Source: Nemertoderma westbladi
Taxonomy: Eukaryota > Xenacoelomorpha > Nemertodermatida > Nemertodermatidae
Direction: 5' to 3'
DNA length: 34,039 nucleotides
Assembly (NCBI GenBank): GCA_032718475.1
Contig: JAUCBJ010008509.1
Location: 1 to 34,039 of the forward strand
Shown: positions 9,337 through 18,560 of the stretch, in pieces
Layout of the letters: every line of letters starts with the position of its first letter
How positions within the stretch are numbered: the first letter of the stretch is position 1
The notes under the pieces: generated by a model
Seen by the model: only the letters and a program-made list of their open reading frames with translations
Database searches by the model: none
Told to the model about the DNA's origin: nothing
Made by a program: the position numbers and the translations under genes

Positions 9337-9632
9337 AATTTGGTTGGGAAATAGCTGAGATATGGGCATTCGAATTTTGCATGTATTTGCTTCTGCTGCA
9401 GGCCATTTGTTCTATTTAATAAATATACAATGTTCTAGAACATTTTGATTATTTATGAATATCCATATACTAGTATTATAATTTAGGCATTGCATTGTTG
9501 CCAAGCTACTAATGAGATAAACAAAATATTCTATAACATTTTGTATTTATTAAATGGAATAAATGGCCTGCAGCGGAAGCAAATACATGCAAAATTCGAA
9601 TGCCCATATCTCAGCTATTTCCCAACCAAATT
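9337..9632. mobile_element. 296 bp fold-back element
   Basis: The left arm (about 9337-9447) starts AATTTGGTTGGGAAATAGC. It pairs with the right arm (about 9522-9632) almost base for base, with a few mismatches and a central loop of about 75 bp. Arms of about 110 bp make this a strong hairpin. No protein is encoded and no clear target duplication is visible. It ends at a sharp change to GC-rich sequence at 9633. Confidence 0.85.
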
Positions 9633-10020
9633 GACAGACGATCGCTCTCGGTGACGTCCTCCTCCTGGATTTCTTCCTTGCCCCTCGTCCGGCGTCGTAC
9701 TGTCAGCCTGCCCTTTGCCATTCCAGTGAGATACTCGCCACCTGTAGCCTCTAGCTGGCTGGTGGTCCCAGTACATTCGTCACGTGTTGACTCGCAAATC
9801 TTATTCTCGTACCCGTCCGCATTCCTCCTCACTAACCGACCCGTCATCCTCTGGCCGATCCGGTGTAGCAGGCCAGTACCACTGCGTTGCCGCCTCCAGA
9901 ATAGTAGCATCTCTCTCGCTGGGAGTTCGCGGCGGACTACTTCCCACCTTCTCTGAACTTTGGGGTCTCCCGGGTTCACTCCTCATTGGTGTGTTGGCGA
10001 TGTTGAGGTGTCGTCTTTAG
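9633..10020 (-). pseudogene. GC-rich coding relic, unidentified
   Basis: This block is far more GC-rich than its surroundings. On the minus strand an ATG near 9986 opens a 61-codon frame that starts MRSEPGRPQSSEKVG and is rich in Ser, Pro, Glu and Arg. Another minus frame then stays open toward 9640, with GKEEIQEEDVTESDRLS near its end. This looks like one low-complexity acidic/basic protein cut by a frameshift, such as the N-terminus of an LTR-element Gag. The shared ~70 bp repeat just upstream (10077-10148) would then be leader. I do not recognise the family. Confidence 0.3.
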
Positions 10021-10076
10021 ATCTCAACAGGTGAACAGTTTTACTTCTCCTGGTGTTCTAAGTTTTACACTTTGAC

Positions 10077-10148
10077 AGGATCCTGGTTGGCTAAAGGATC
10101 CCGACCGGATAAATCGATGTTGCAGTTTACTACGCGTCACTGCGTTAA
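10077..10148. repeat. ~70 bp dispersed repeat, copy B
   Basis: Matches 5241-5308 in the same orientation, with four extra bases between its two GGATCC sites. It lies directly upstream (minus sense) of the GC-rich relic. Confidence 0.8.
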
Positions 10149-10474
10149 TAACATAGCCAACTGAGTTGGTAATCACATGATATCAATGCATATGGAAAAT
10201 AGGGAAAATACATTATACAGCCTCAACACATATGGCAGGCCAACCAAATGATACACATATCCTAGTAATTGCCATCTGTGGCCCTCCCATTGGTCGGCTT
10301 ATCCTGTCCTTACAATCCCTATCTATGCCCCTTGGGCTTGTGTTAGTCCCTATACCCTGAGTTGGGTTTTTTAACCAACTCTTGGCTAACATTGTTGCAT
10401 CATACATTCCATGGTATGCGGTATTGGTTGCATACCTTAACTGATTGAAAAATCAGTTCACCCCCATTTATTGG
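10149..10474. other. Unassigned stretch before the LINE tail
   Basis: No convincing gene. A short minus-strand frame at 10213-10407 has no recognisable feature. Confidence 0.4.
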
Positions 10475-10494
10475 TAGATAGATAGATAGATAGA
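10475..10494 (-). repeat. (TAGA)5 microsatellite tail of the LINE
   Basis: Five TAGA units on the plus strand, i.e. TCTA units at the 3' end of the minus-strand LINE. Short tandem tails in place of poly(A) are typical of CR1/L2-type elements. It fixes the LINE's 3' boundary. Confidence 0.85.
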
Positions 10495-10808
10495 TTTATT
10501 TATACATTATGTAAAAACAATAAAAATACACCAAACAATGTACCGGTATAAAGGTATTGTCCAACATAACATATAGGATTACCCCTAAAGCTTTGCAGCT
10601 TATTTCCAAGGGGGTCCTTTATGTTACTTGGTTACAAATACAAAATTACACTACGCTAACCTAAAACCAATATAAAACGTAATTACACTATGTACATGTA
10701 CAACTTTACCGAGAGCGTGACAATGCCCGACTCAACGATAAAGATGTAATGTACAGAACAATTTATTATAAAACGTAATTACAGTATAAATAGTAAATAA
10801 TTAATAAA

Positions 10809-11948
10809 CTAATAACTTACTGTAGGACTATTGTACCTATTTTTACATTGCACACGGAGATGAGATTTAACTGCAGATTTAAAAGAATGTTGATTATTTA
10901 GGTTTTTAATTTCATTAGGCAGAGCGTTCCAATTTTTTATGCCGTTAAAAAAGAAAGTATCAGATTCAAAGGATTTACAATTCGGGAGGTAGAAGTTTGA
11001 AGCACTAGCTCTGGTACTGTAAGAGTGTGTATCGCGTACTCTGTTGAATTTTTGTTTTAGGTAATTGGGACATTTACCATTATACACTTTATGCACATGG
11101 TTAAGGCGTAGCTGCTTAACTCTACTATCTAAGTTAAGTAGTCCAGATTCAGAAAAGTCGTCTGGAGTTAGGTGGTGCCTAGGTTTGTAGTCTTTAATAA
11201 ATCGTACTACTTTATTCTGAGCTACTTGTAATTTACATTTAAGCTGTTTGGTTAAGCCTTCATACCAAGAAGAGCATGCATAGTCCATGTGACACTGTAT
11301 TAAAGAAGAGCAAAGTAACTTGCGGGAGTCGGTGTTTAAACTATTTTTATTTCTGTATAGAAACCTAAGCCTACTGTTAACTTTCGAGAAAATATTTTTC
11401 ACTATGCTTTCTCCTGATAAGCAGTTATCCAATGTGGCGCCTAAATATTTAACTTCCTTTTTATTTTCAATCTTATGTCCATTACTAGTGACTTCAAACT
11501 TAGTTACCTTCTTTAACTTTCTTTTGGAACCAAACAAAATACTTTCAGTTTTACCGTAGTGAATGGATAGCTTATTATCAACCAACCACTCATTACAGGA
11601 TTCTAGAACTGCACTTAACTTTTGGGAAATATGGATAGGATCTTTATGAGAGAAAATAAGAGCACTGTCGTCGGCATATAAAATGAGTTTAAAATCGGGA
11701 TCTATACTACTTATCATATCATTTACATAGCATACAAAAAGCAGAGGACCTAATATACTACCTTGCGGTACACCACAGGTAATCTCTTGTACAGTAGACT
11801 GCGATTTGCTAATGACTACAGTTTGACCTCTGTCTGACAGGTAGGACTTGAACCAGTCTATAGAACCTACACCCATCAGGCCTAACTTACCAAGCAGAAT
11901 TTCGTGATCTACAGTATCGAAAGCCTTTTGTAGGTCCAACATTACCAT
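10809..11948 (-). CDS. LINE reverse transcriptase, C-terminal part
   Basis: A 379-codon frame holds the second half of the reverse transcriptase and the C-terminal domain. It begins in the block with FDTVDH (residues 10-15), then GVPQGS (59-64) and the catalytic YADD at 91-94. The thumb and tail follow, ending with a domain that includes [10 protein letters not shown]. The first ATG is not the real start: the frame is open back to about 11987 and joins the upstream frame after a one-base shift. The catalytic aspartates are present. The product would be the distal part of the polyprotein of the 11989-14307 frame, made only if the shift is absent in other copies or is bypassed. Confidence 0.9.
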   Translation of the reverse strand: MVMLDLQKAFDTVDHEILLGKLGLMGVGSIDWFKSYLSDRGQTVVISKSQSTVQEITCGVPQGSILGPLLFVCYVNDMISSIDPDFKLILYADDSALIFSHKDPIHISQKLSAVLESCNEWLVDNKLSIHYGKTESILFGSKRKLKKVTKFEVTSNGHKIENKKEVKYLGATLDNCLSGESIVKNIFSKVNSRLRFLYRNKNSLNTDSRKLLCSSLIQCHMDYACSSWYEGLTKQLKCKLQVAQNKVVRFIKDYKPRHHLTPDDFSESGLLNLDSRVKQLRLNHVHKVYNGKCPNYLKQKFNRVRDTHSYSTRASASNFYLPNCKSFESDTFFFNGIKNWNALPNEIKNLNNQHSFKSAVKSHLRVQCKNRYNSPTVSY

Positions 11949-11984
11949 ACCAGTATATAAACCCTTTGCGTTATTACATCTAAT

Positions 11985-11992
11985 TGTATCAG
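11985..11992 (-). other. Single frameshift joining the two LINE frames
   Basis: On the minus strand the upstream frame ends AAC TTA ATC TGA. Skipping one base opens the next frame, which runs without a stop into the distal reverse transcriptase. There is no slippery homopolymer, so a one-base insertion or sequencing error is likelier than programmed shifting. Confidence 0.8.
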
Positions 11993-14307
11993 ATTAAGTT
12001 AATAAGGCAGGTGTCTGTAGAATATGATTTACGAAAACCGGACTGAAGTTCATAGATCAGATTTAGCCTACTAAGATGTGCTTCCAGCTGTAGAAAAACA
12101 GAACGTTCTAAAATTTTAGATACAATACTTAAGATACTAACAGGTCTGTAATTACAGGGTTCTACTTTACTATTCTTTTTATACAGAGGAACAACCTTAG
12201 CTAATTTCAGTTCGTCTGGTACTACATTATCTACGATAGAGTAATTAATAATAAAAGTAATAGGCACTTTAAGTACTTCAGCACCATCCTTAAGAAAACG
12301 GGCAGGTATTAGGTCTAGACCGGTACTTTTTGAGGCTGATAGGCTAAGTAGATTTTTAAAAACGAAATCCTCAGAAACGGGTTTTAAAAATAACTTTTCT
12401 GAATTTTGTAACTTTTCTAAATAAAAATTATTTAGAGTTTCGGACCCTATACTATATTTATTACTTGATAACGGTAACTTCTTAGCTAAATTAGAGGCAA
12501 CATTAGTAAAATAATTATTAAATAAATTACTAACTAGAGTATGATCATGAATCAGCTCACCGTTATCTTGCAGAACAATATTCGATTTAGATTTAAGGTT
12601 TTTATAACCTAAAGATTTTAGGGTAGACCATAGACTTTTAGGATTATCTTTATTCTCACTTATTTTGTTGTACAAATATTCAGATTTCGCTTTTTTTATT
12701 TCCCGTTGGACAAGGTTTCTATATTTGCAGTAATTATTATAATCAGCTAAAACACGGTATTTCCTAAATTTATACAAATAGTTATCTCTTTCTCTGATAT
12801 TACTAAGAATACCCGAGGTCATCCAGGGCTCAGTGCGTTGTTTAAGACTAATTTCTTTAATTGGTGCTACAGTATTAAGTGCCTTTAAAAATATATCTTT
12901 AAAAACAGTGTACGCAAGGTTAATGTCAGCGGCCTTAAAACAGGGTTCCCAGTCAGAATTAACTAACAAACTTAAAAAGCGTTCCTTGCTGTAATTTTTC
13001 ATAGACCTAACTGTTACTGTTTTATGATCCCCGAAAAAAGATTTTTGTGTCTTTCTTGTGCAAAAAACTATAAAATGATCGCTTAGACCTATAGGTAAAA
13101 CCCCAGATTGAGAAATAATATCGGTATTATTACAAAGGATGTGATCTAGTAAAGTAGAAGTTTTACTGGTAATTCTGGTAGAATCTCGAATAATTTGTTT
13201 TAAACCAAACAAATTTAAAATACTTTGGTACTGTTTACAGATGGGGGATGCTTTGTGATGGTAACAGATATTAAAATCACCTAAGAAATATATTTCACAG
13301 TCTGACCTAAGATTACATAAAATTGTATTTTCAAAATTTTGCAAAAAATCTGATTGTTTAGGGGGCCGATATAAAGTACCGATTAAAATAGGTTTAGTTT
13401 TAGGAAGTAAAAGTTCCACCAGTAAAACTTCGTCACAAGTCTCTAAATCTTCCCTACGATTAAAAGCTAAATCACATCGAATGTAAGTACAGACACCACC
13501 ACCGTGTCTGTCCCTATCCTTACGTAAAACTACGTAATTATCAATATAAATTTCTCCATCAGAAACACTATCATCGAGCCAAGTTTCAGAGATTGTTAAA
13601 ACTGCTGGGTTGGATTTATTGATTAAAATACGAATTTCGGAAAGTTTTGGAAGCAGAGATCGTGCGTTTAAATGCAAAAAATGCAGACCTTTTTTCTTAA
13701 AAAAATTAAAAGTTTCACTCTCAGCATCACTTGGAGTTTGCAGAGGCGATGTGAGAAATGAATCGTCGGTTTCTGATTCTAAAATTGTATCATGAAAGGG
13801 AAGTTCGGTAAAAATACAGCTATTGCAGAGAAAACTTGGTTCAAGATTGTTTCTGGTGGAGAATAAATTACTGCGTTTCCTACGGTAACATTTTAAATGT
13901 ACAAATGTGTCACAACTCTCGCATTGGACGATCTTACTCCGAGAGTTTGTTCCTCGTTGACAGACGGGACAGTTGATCTTCGGGGCCCGCGTCCTGCTGG
14001 GTCCTGGGTTGGTCTCAATATCCCCAGCCAGAGACAGAAGACAAAGTTTAGCGATTAGGCCTCTAGATCGTGGAGAGGAGACCCAAGATCTTCTTCCCCG
14101 ACGAGAGCAGTAGAGGCTAAATCCACTCGTCGACCACATCTCCGTCGATTCGGCGCGGCAGTTCGAAACGGTAGCGACAGGGTGTTCCGCAAACCAGTCC
14201 AATACGGGTATTGGGTGGGTTGCAGGGTTACCCCGCGGATCGGATGGTTCTGCCACAACGAAACGACCCAGAACGATGAAAACTGTGGAGATTAAGAGCG
14301 GGGACAT
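11989..14307 (-). CDS. LINE polyprotein: 2A, PHD finger, endonuclease, RT N-terminus
   Basis: 772 codons from an ATG. Residues 1-19 are hydrophobic ([19 protein letters not shown]) and look like a secretory signal peptide. Residues 96-103 are DIETNPGP, the 2A ribosome-skipping motif, preceded by a hydrophobic [10 protein letters not shown]4HC3 PHD-type zinc finger follows (C113, C116, C129, C132, H137, C140, C161, C164). The APE-type endonuclease spans about 206-420, with N214, E241 (SETW), GDFN 343-346, LDHI 387-390 and SDH 409-411. From about 655 the reverse transcriptase begins ([28 protein letters not shown]). The frame ends at TGA 11991-11989 through a one-base shift; the rest of the enzyme is in 10809-11948. 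2A and PHD segments are known from CR1-type elements of sea urchins and other marine animals; a separate signal peptide ahead of the 2A is less expected. Confidence 0.92.
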   Translation of the reverse strand: MSPLLISTVFIVLGRFVVAEPSDPRGNPATHPIPVLDWFAEHPVATVSNCRAESTEMWSTSGFSLYCSRRGRRSWVSSPRSRGLIAKLCLLSLAGDIETNPGPSRTRAPKINCPVCQRGTNSRSKIVQCESCDTFVHLKCYRRKRSNLFSTRNNLEPSFLCNSCIFTELPFHDTILESETDDSFLTSPLQTPSDAESETFNFFKKKGLHFLHLNARSLLPKLSEIRILINKSNPAVLTISETWLDDSVSDGEIYIDNYVVLRKDRDRHGGGVCTYIRCDLAFNRREDLETCDEVLLVELLLPKTKPILIGTLYRPPKQSDFLQNFENTILCNLRSDCEIYFLGDFNICYHHKASPICKQYQSILNLFGLKQIIRDSTRITSKTSTLLDHILCNNTDIISQSGVLPIGLSDHFIVFCTRKTQKSFFGDHKTVTVRSMKNYSKERFLSLLVNSDWEPCFKAADINLAYTVFKDIFLKALNTVAPIKEISLKQRTEPWMTSGILSNIRERDNYLYKFRKYRVLADYNNYCKYRNLVQREIKKAKSEYLYNKISENKDNPKSLWSTLKSLGYKNLKSKSNIVLQDNGELIHDHTLVSNLFNNYFTNVASNLAKKLPLSSNKYSIGSETLNNFYLEKLQNSEKLFLKPVSEDFVFKNLLSLSASKSTGLDLIPARFLKDGAEVLKVPITFIINYSIVDNVVPDELKLAKVVPLYKKNSKVEPCNYRPVSILSIVSKILERSVFLQLEAHLSRLNLIYELQSGFRKSYSTDTCLINLI
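13999..14022 (-). other. 2A ribosome-skipping peptide site
   Basis: Codons for DIETNPGP, all matching the D-x-E-x-N-P-G-P consensus. During translation the bond between the final Gly and Pro is not formed, so the N-terminal ~102 residues would be released and the PHD-endonuclease-RT chain would start at Pro103. Confidence 0.9.
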
Positions 14308-14430
14308 TGTGCTGTCTGGCTGTAGTCTGATTCAGGGATAAAAACTGTATAGGCCTAGTACCGGTATCTTTCTTGGTCTTATTGTCGGCAGGCCTACAGC
14401 TTATCGTACATATCGCAGGTAGGTAGTGTG

Positions 14431-14629
14431 TTACAGAATGGATCCGCTTACATACCTGTAATGTAAAATATATGAATTATGATATGATGTTAGGGTTCTT
14501 GCTGTAAAAAATGGAGAATGTATCCAGTTTGGGATGTATCTGAAACTAGTTGTTCCTGGAATCCCCACAGCTGTTACACAGTATATGGATTTGACCTTCA
14601 CCGAAAACTCACCTGTAAGAATCACCCCA
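14431..14629. other. Spacer between LINE leader and LTR element
   Basis: No gene seen. It ends CCCCA directly at the TG of the 5' LTR. Confidence 0.4.
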
Positions 14630-15195
14630 TGTTCGCGGTATTTCATTTTATCATAACGCGAGTTAAATATTTTTTGGATTTATTTTTTATGAATGTGCCA
14701 ATATCAGTACTGGGTGCGGGAACATAAAATTCGGGCACATTTAATAGACTGGGGACGATTTATGGGCAAATATTGGGGCGACTTACGGGGCACGGAACTC
14801 ATATCAGATATTTAAGGGCCAGGGGTGGGAGGCAAAATCAAGCAATACTCTCAGCTGTCAGGGTTGCCTGATAGTTATTTAGGCCTAGACAACCTCCTTC
14901 TACTTCGGTAGAATTTATATATTTGTGTATTATTGTGAATATTTGGTATATTGGTGTGGGGAAGCCCAAATTATTCTCAATCAGAGTTCAAGTTACATTA
15001 AAGATTATATCCAACCAATGAAACTTTTTCTCTACCCGCAATTCTGCATCTCAGGTAATATCCTTCTCCACTCCCAATATCCGGTGACTGGCCGGGATCA
15101 AGTGGTCTGAAAATTCCGCCACCAGCATCGGCGTTTTCCCCCCTGGTGTCGGGAATAACGGCAACAAAATTGAGAATAATACGTGGTCAACTTCA
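14630..15195 (+). repeat. 5' LTR of a Bel/Pao-like element
   Basis: Begins TGTTCGCGGTA. The first 254 bp repeat at 18307-18560 with about four differences. A TATA-like AGATATTTAAGG lies near 14810. The LTR probably continues to a CA at 15194-15195, two bases before a good primer-binding site, giving 566 bp. The 254 bp block alone ends in GG, which no LTR does. A perfect hairpin TTCTAC-TTCG-GTAGAA lies at about 14897-14912. The end is inferred; the start and repeat are seen. Confidence 0.75.
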
Positions 15196-15197
15196 AC

Positions 15198-15219
15198 TGG
15201 TGGAAGTTGGGAATTCAAC
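15198..15219 (+). other. Probable tRNA primer-binding site
   Basis: Starts TGGTGGAAG and continues with TTGGGAATTCAAC. Its complement reads like a tRNA 3' end: a T-loop-like TTGAATTCC part, then an acceptor strand and CCA. The isoacceptor was not identified. The sequence also forms a short hairpin with the preceding CAACTTC. Confidence 0.45.
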
Positions 15220-15576
15220 AGTCAAGTATTCTTCAAACTCTCTCCGTGCTTAACCAGCACCCACTACGAGGAAACTCTGGTATTTGATTTGAGACAAAGC
15301 TGTGGTTTAATAAACTTACAAACTCAATCCAAACTGTCTAGAACTAGTAGTCGGCAGATCATTAACAGAGAGTCGTTAACCGGGAATGGAAGTATCGATC
15401 ACACCTATTGATATAATCCAAGTTGAACCAGGAATCTGGCATATCAAAGACGAGGTATAGGGTACTAACGTGGGACGATTTAGAATTACCATTCGGGTAG
15501 TTCAAGCCGAATAAGAAACGTACGATGAGCTGTTCTACGACATCGCATATTTAGCGATAAACGAAGCGTTAGAGTA

Positions 15577-15912
15577 ATGGAGAATAACGCCTACGACACC
15601 GATGGGGTAGAACCTCATACAGACTCAGATACCGACGAGGTCCAAAATGTTAAAAACATGGCATGTCGGTTGGGCGCTCTCAAAGGCGGGGTCACTCGAG
15701 CCTATAACCGCATCGAGAAACAACTAGAGGGAGTCGAGATCCCCCTCAGCGACATACAAACTCAGCTACAAAAAATCAGAAGTATCCTCCAACAATACGA
15801 ACGAATGTTACAAGCATCTCAGGAGCTCATTCCCGCAACCAATCTGGAAAACTACCCCAGAATGGAGGAACATACTGCACACTTGGAAGAGTTCCGTAAA
15901 CAACATCGTTAA
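15577..15912 (+). pseudogene. Gag N-terminal part (Bel/Pao-like)
   Basis: 111 codons from the ATG at 15577, about 380 bp after the primer-binding site. An acidic N-terminus is followed by RLGALKGGVTRAYNRIEKQL, the helix that opens Bel/Pao Gag proteins, then further amphipathic helices to RKQHR. It stops at a TAA; the continuation of the protein is in a different frame from about 15957, so a frameshift separates them. In an intact element this would be the start of the structural polyprotein that packages the RNA. It is recognisable by family resemblance only. Confidence 0.7.
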
Positions 15913-15956
15913 GAAGTCGTTAAGAACATCGTTACAAAAGGACTGAAAGGGCGGAG

Positions 15957-16439
15957 GTGGAATCAGTGTGGACCTCCGGTACCAGGACATTGGTTCCGAG
16001 AAAAAGGACTGGGTCCTCGAGGCACCAGCATTCCAGCGCCAGAAGTGAGATATCCGGATCAGCGCGTAGTTCCCAAGGGAGTCAACCCCTCCGAGATCAG
16101 CTACGAGAACAGAGGGCACTGGCCCTTAAAGCCCGAATGGAAGATGAATACGTTCAATTGCAGATCGAACAGGACGTACTAGCAGAGGAAAGACATAAAC
16201 AAGAGGCTGAAATACAGGCCGAAAGACGTAAACAAGAGGCCGAACAATGTAAACAAGAGGCCGAACAAAGTAAACAAGAGGCCGAACAATGTAAACAGGA
16301 GGCTGAACAACAGGCCGAAATACGTAAACAAGAGGCCAAAAGACATAAACAAGAGGCCGAAAGACATAAACAAGAGGCCGAACAACAGGCCGAAATACGT
16401 AAACGAGAGGTTGAACAACAGGCCAAACAAAATACGTAA
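15957..16439 (+). pseudogene. Gag middle part with heptad-repeat expansion
   Basis: A second frame carries a Ser/Arg/Gln-rich linker, then REQRALALKARMEDEYVQL, which matches the mid-Gag linker and coiled coil of Bel/Pao elements. After this, about 80 residues repeat KQEAEQC-type heptads, interrupted by four-residue QQAE insertions (7+4, a hendecad pattern). The first GTG codon is not a real start. The frame ends at TAA 16437-16439 inside the repeat, and the protein resumes in another frame near 16464. Antisense frames here look like membrane proteins but are artefacts of the repeat. Confidence 0.7.
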
Positions 16440-16440
16440 A
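16190..16440 (+). repeat. 21 bp tandem repeat coding KQEAE heptads
   Basis: About ten units with the core AAACAAGAGGCCGAA, most at 21 bp spacing, some separated by 12 bp CAACAGGCCGAA-type inserts. Units are very similar at DNA level, so the array expanded recently, within gag. Confidence 0.9.
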
Positions 16441-16463
16441 CAAGAGGCCGTAATGCATAAATG

Positions 16464-16995
16464 AAATGCCGAAGCCCAAGCAATTCTTATTCACAAAAAG
16501 AATGCGGATATCGCTAAACTCGCAGACTACGAAGCCGCACTCATTGAACAAGACCTTCAACTGTACGAGGACTGGGAAAGGGGTATAGAACAGGACTATG
16601 AACCAGTCCTGGTTCCGGAATTAGAAAAGTCATTTACACCACCGGCAGTGAAACCTCCAAAACCCGAGTTCCCGCCAGTCATATGGTCCACACTCTCGGC
16701 ACAAGCACTGGTGTTCCACCCCCCACCGGTTACGCTTAAGAACGAGGAACCCTATTTCCCCTCCAACTCTACGGCACTGAGCGTTCACAAGTACGAGCCT
16801 GAAAGGGACTCGGAAAGTGACGCCACCCCTCGATCCACGAATCCATTCACGTCCACCCCGAAAATCCGTAACCGTGTCGTTATTAAAACTCCATCGATCC
16901 ATCATGTATGGGAAAGAGCATTAGTAATTACGGTCCCCCTAGGCATTCCAGTTCGGACGACATCGGCATCATCCGAGCCTTGGAGAACCGCCTAG
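16464..16995 (+). pseudogene. Gag linker segment in a third frame
   Basis: From about 16464 one frame is open without a start codon. It begins AEAQAILIHKKNADIAKL, passes an acidic stretch (YEDWERGIEQDYEP) and a proline-rich stretch (VKPPKPEFPPV), then becomes Ser/Thr-rich. It overlaps the next gag frame by about 90 bp. The meaningful sequence appears to switch near 16905, where the other frame picks up with a segment leading into the FEGDP domain. The overlap could in principle be a shift site, but with two other breaks upstream decay is the simpler reading. Confidence 0.6.
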
Positions 16996-17864
16996 CTATG
17001 CCTAAGGTGGAAATCCGTACCTTCGAGGGCGACCCCGTCGACTACCTCGGATTTAAAAAACGGTTCTTCGCTCAGATTGGATCAACGGACATAACCGACG
17101 CACAAAAACTGGTATATTTGTCTCAGTATCTGGGTGACAAGACACGCCGAATTGTTAGATGTTTTGAAGGAGGATCTCACGAAGCGTATCACGATGCATG
17201 GAAAACGCTCGATAAAAGATATGGCAACGTTGGAACCATAATTAACAAGACGCTTGAAAAACGGATACAAAACGCTGGATCCCTAGGAAACCCACAGAAT
17301 ATACAAGAGTTTTCGGACTCAATGAAGGACGCCTATTATACTTTGAAACCATTAAACAAAGAGGAACAAGTAAATAACATCTTAAACCTCCGACAAACTG
17401 CCCGGAAATTTCCTGGATGGTTACAAAGTAAATGGGCATATAAATGTGTGGATCTCAGACGCAGACACCCGGACCGGTATCCTAGTTTCCTTGAAATGTC
17501 GGCATTCCTAGATGATATCTCCGAGGCCATGAATGACTCCATGTTCTCTAAACAAAGTCTCTCCAAGTTAGATGGGATAGAGAGCACTTCTCGGAGCAGG
17601 GCACCCACTCCAAAACCGAGATTCTGCCCTCCTCCGGTGAGTACGATGGCCATCACCATGGCTGAGGATTCGGACGACGAGGATTATGAGGAACCGACGT
17701 TGGCAGAGGAATGGGCGTGCTATCTGGCGAACTCTGGTAAAGACCAGAGCGCGATTAAGTGCTCGAAACATCGCACAAGAGATGGCATGCGGATATTTCT
17801 CGTTCCCCGAACGCCTCCATACGACAAAGACCTTGCCTTTCCACTACATGGTTTTATTGCTTAG
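16908..17864 (+). CDS. Gag capsid-like domain, Bel/Pao type (DUF1759-like)
   Basis: 318 codons. Residues 20-45 carry RALENRLAMPKVEIRTFEGD, then PVDYLGFKKRFFAQI: the short conserved helix and F-x-GDP...Y-x-F motif that open the Bel/Pao Gag core. Further family features are KLVYLSQYLGDKTRRIV and the DAWKTLDKRYGN block. The C-terminal third is Ser/Pro-rich, with a C-x6-C...H arrangement too incomplete to be a zinc knuckle. It ends FIA-stop without entering a protease. Typical Bel/Pao Gags continue to CCHC knuckles and then pol, so this one is cut short. It would have formed the particle shell. Confidence 0.75.
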   Translation: MGKSISNYGPPRHSSSDDIGIIRALENRLAMPKVEIRTFEGDPVDYLGFKKRFFAQIGSTDITDAQKLVYLSQYLGDKTRRIVRCFEGGSHEAYHDAWKTLDKRYGNVGTIINKTLEKRIQNAGSLGNPQNIQEFSDSMKDAYYTLKPLNKEEQVNNILNLRQTARKFPGWLQSKWAYKCVDLRRRHPDRYPSFLEMSAFLDDISEAMNDSMFSKQSLSKLDGIESTSRSRAPTPKPRFCPPPVSTMAITMAEDSDDEDYEEPTLAEEWACYLANSGKDQSAIKCSKHRTRDGMRIFLVPRTPPYDKDLAFPLHGFIA

Positions 17865-17889
17865 CGCCAATTTATTTGGTCCCTTTTAA

Positions 17890-18129
17890 ATGATTAGACA
17901 TCTGTATTTGTATAAAGAAGCGTTTGGAGATGGAGAGTGGTTCAAAGCGGCTCGATCCACCGAGTTGGAAAGGAGAACAGATATTATCTCGATACCTCCT
18001 CGAGGAAGGGCCATCAGGAGGCAGGCTGCGGCGATGCTCACATCTGACAACGATGCTCCTCTACCTGCACTGGTGATCGATGAAAGCAGAAGGGCGAAGA
18101 AAAGGAAAGCGTATCAGAGCAGGAGATAG
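17890..18129 (+). pseudogene. Basic C-terminal relic of the LTR element
   Basis: 79 codons between the gag end and the polypurine tract. The C-terminal half is basic (PPRGRAIRRQAAAM, SRRAKKRKAYQSRR). Its place just before the 3' LTR suggests the tail of the lost polyprotein, left when pol was deleted, but no motif confirms this. It could also be a small accessory frame or chance. Confidence 0.3.
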
Positions 18130-18291
18130 AAGACCAGGACATTCTATAGACACTTCTTCGAACATTTATTTTTATACGTATGTAAACTAACTCTAGGACA
18201 AATTAATCAAGACTATGCAAGAGTAAAAATTGGGTTTTTTATATGGGGAAATGACCTACGCAAACTCGATCTACCGATAGACCTGACAAAG

Positions 18292-18306
18292 GTCATTTGG
18301 GGGGAC
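18292..18306 (+). other. Polypurine tract before the 3' LTR
   Basis: CATTTGGGGGGAC ends exactly at the TG of the 3' LTR. A G-rich tract here is where plus-strand DNA synthesis is primed. Confidence 0.65.
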
Positions 18307-18560
18307 TGTTCGCGGTATTTCATTTTATCATAACGCGAGTTAAATATTTTTTGGATTTATTTTTTATGAATGAGCCAATATCAGTACTGGGTGCGGGAAC
18401 ATAAAATTCGGGCACATTCAATAGACTGGGGGCGATTTATGGGCGAATATTGGGGCGACTTACGGGGCACGGAACTCATATCAGATATTTAAGGGCCAGG
18501 GGTGGGAGGCAAAATCAAGCAATACTCTCAGCTGTCAGGGTTGCCTGATAGTTATTTAGG
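18307..18560 (+). repeat. 3' LTR, truncated
   Basis: Matches the first 254 bp of the 5' LTR with about four differences, then similarity stops abruptly after TTATTTAGG. If the 5' LTR is 566 bp, the last ~310 bp of this copy were lost or replaced. Confidence 0.85.

Larger units (their letters stand above)
10475..14430 (-). mobile_element. CR1/L2-like LINE, nearly full length
   Basis: Read on the minus strand the order is: a leader (about 14430-14308), one long reading frame (signal-peptide-like start, 2A, PHD finger, endonuclease, reverse transcriptase), a 3' UTR of about 315 bp, and a TCTA tail. The coding part is free of nonsense codons apart from one frameshift near 11985-11990, so the copy is young. 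The 5' limit is uncertain because no target duplication could be defined. Elements of this type copy their RNA at the nicked target using the endonuclease and reverse transcriptase. Placement in the CR1/L2 group rests on the endonuclease and YADD-type reverse transcriptase, the PHD/2A N-terminus and the microsatellite tail. Confidence 0.85.
14630..18560 (+). mobile_element. Gag-only Bel/Pao-like LTR retrotransposon
   Basis: LTRs starting TGTTCGCGG flank an internal region with a primer-binding site, a decayed gag and a polypurine tract. No protease, reverse transcriptase, RNase H or integrase motif is present between 17864 and the 3' LTR. The element is therefore a non-autonomous or internally deleted form that would need enzymes from a relative. 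The Gag resembles Bel/Pao: an N-terminal RLGALKGG-type helix, a charged coiled coil, and a domain with FEGDPVDYLGFKKRF. LTR identity of about 98% suggests a fairly recent insertion, yet gag is frameshifted three times. The 3' LTR is truncated, so no target duplication can be read. Confidence 0.8.

Noticed and set aside
15145-15162. TGGTGTCGGGAATAACGG as the primer-binding site
   Set aside because: Its complement lacks a T-loop-like sequence and it is not preceded by a CA terminus; the site at 15198 fits better.
16126-16560. Minus-strand frames that look like multi-pass membrane proteins (VYVFRPLVYVF-type repeats)
   Set aside because: They are the antisense of the KQEAE-coding tandem repeat in gag; the 21 bp period keeps all frames open.
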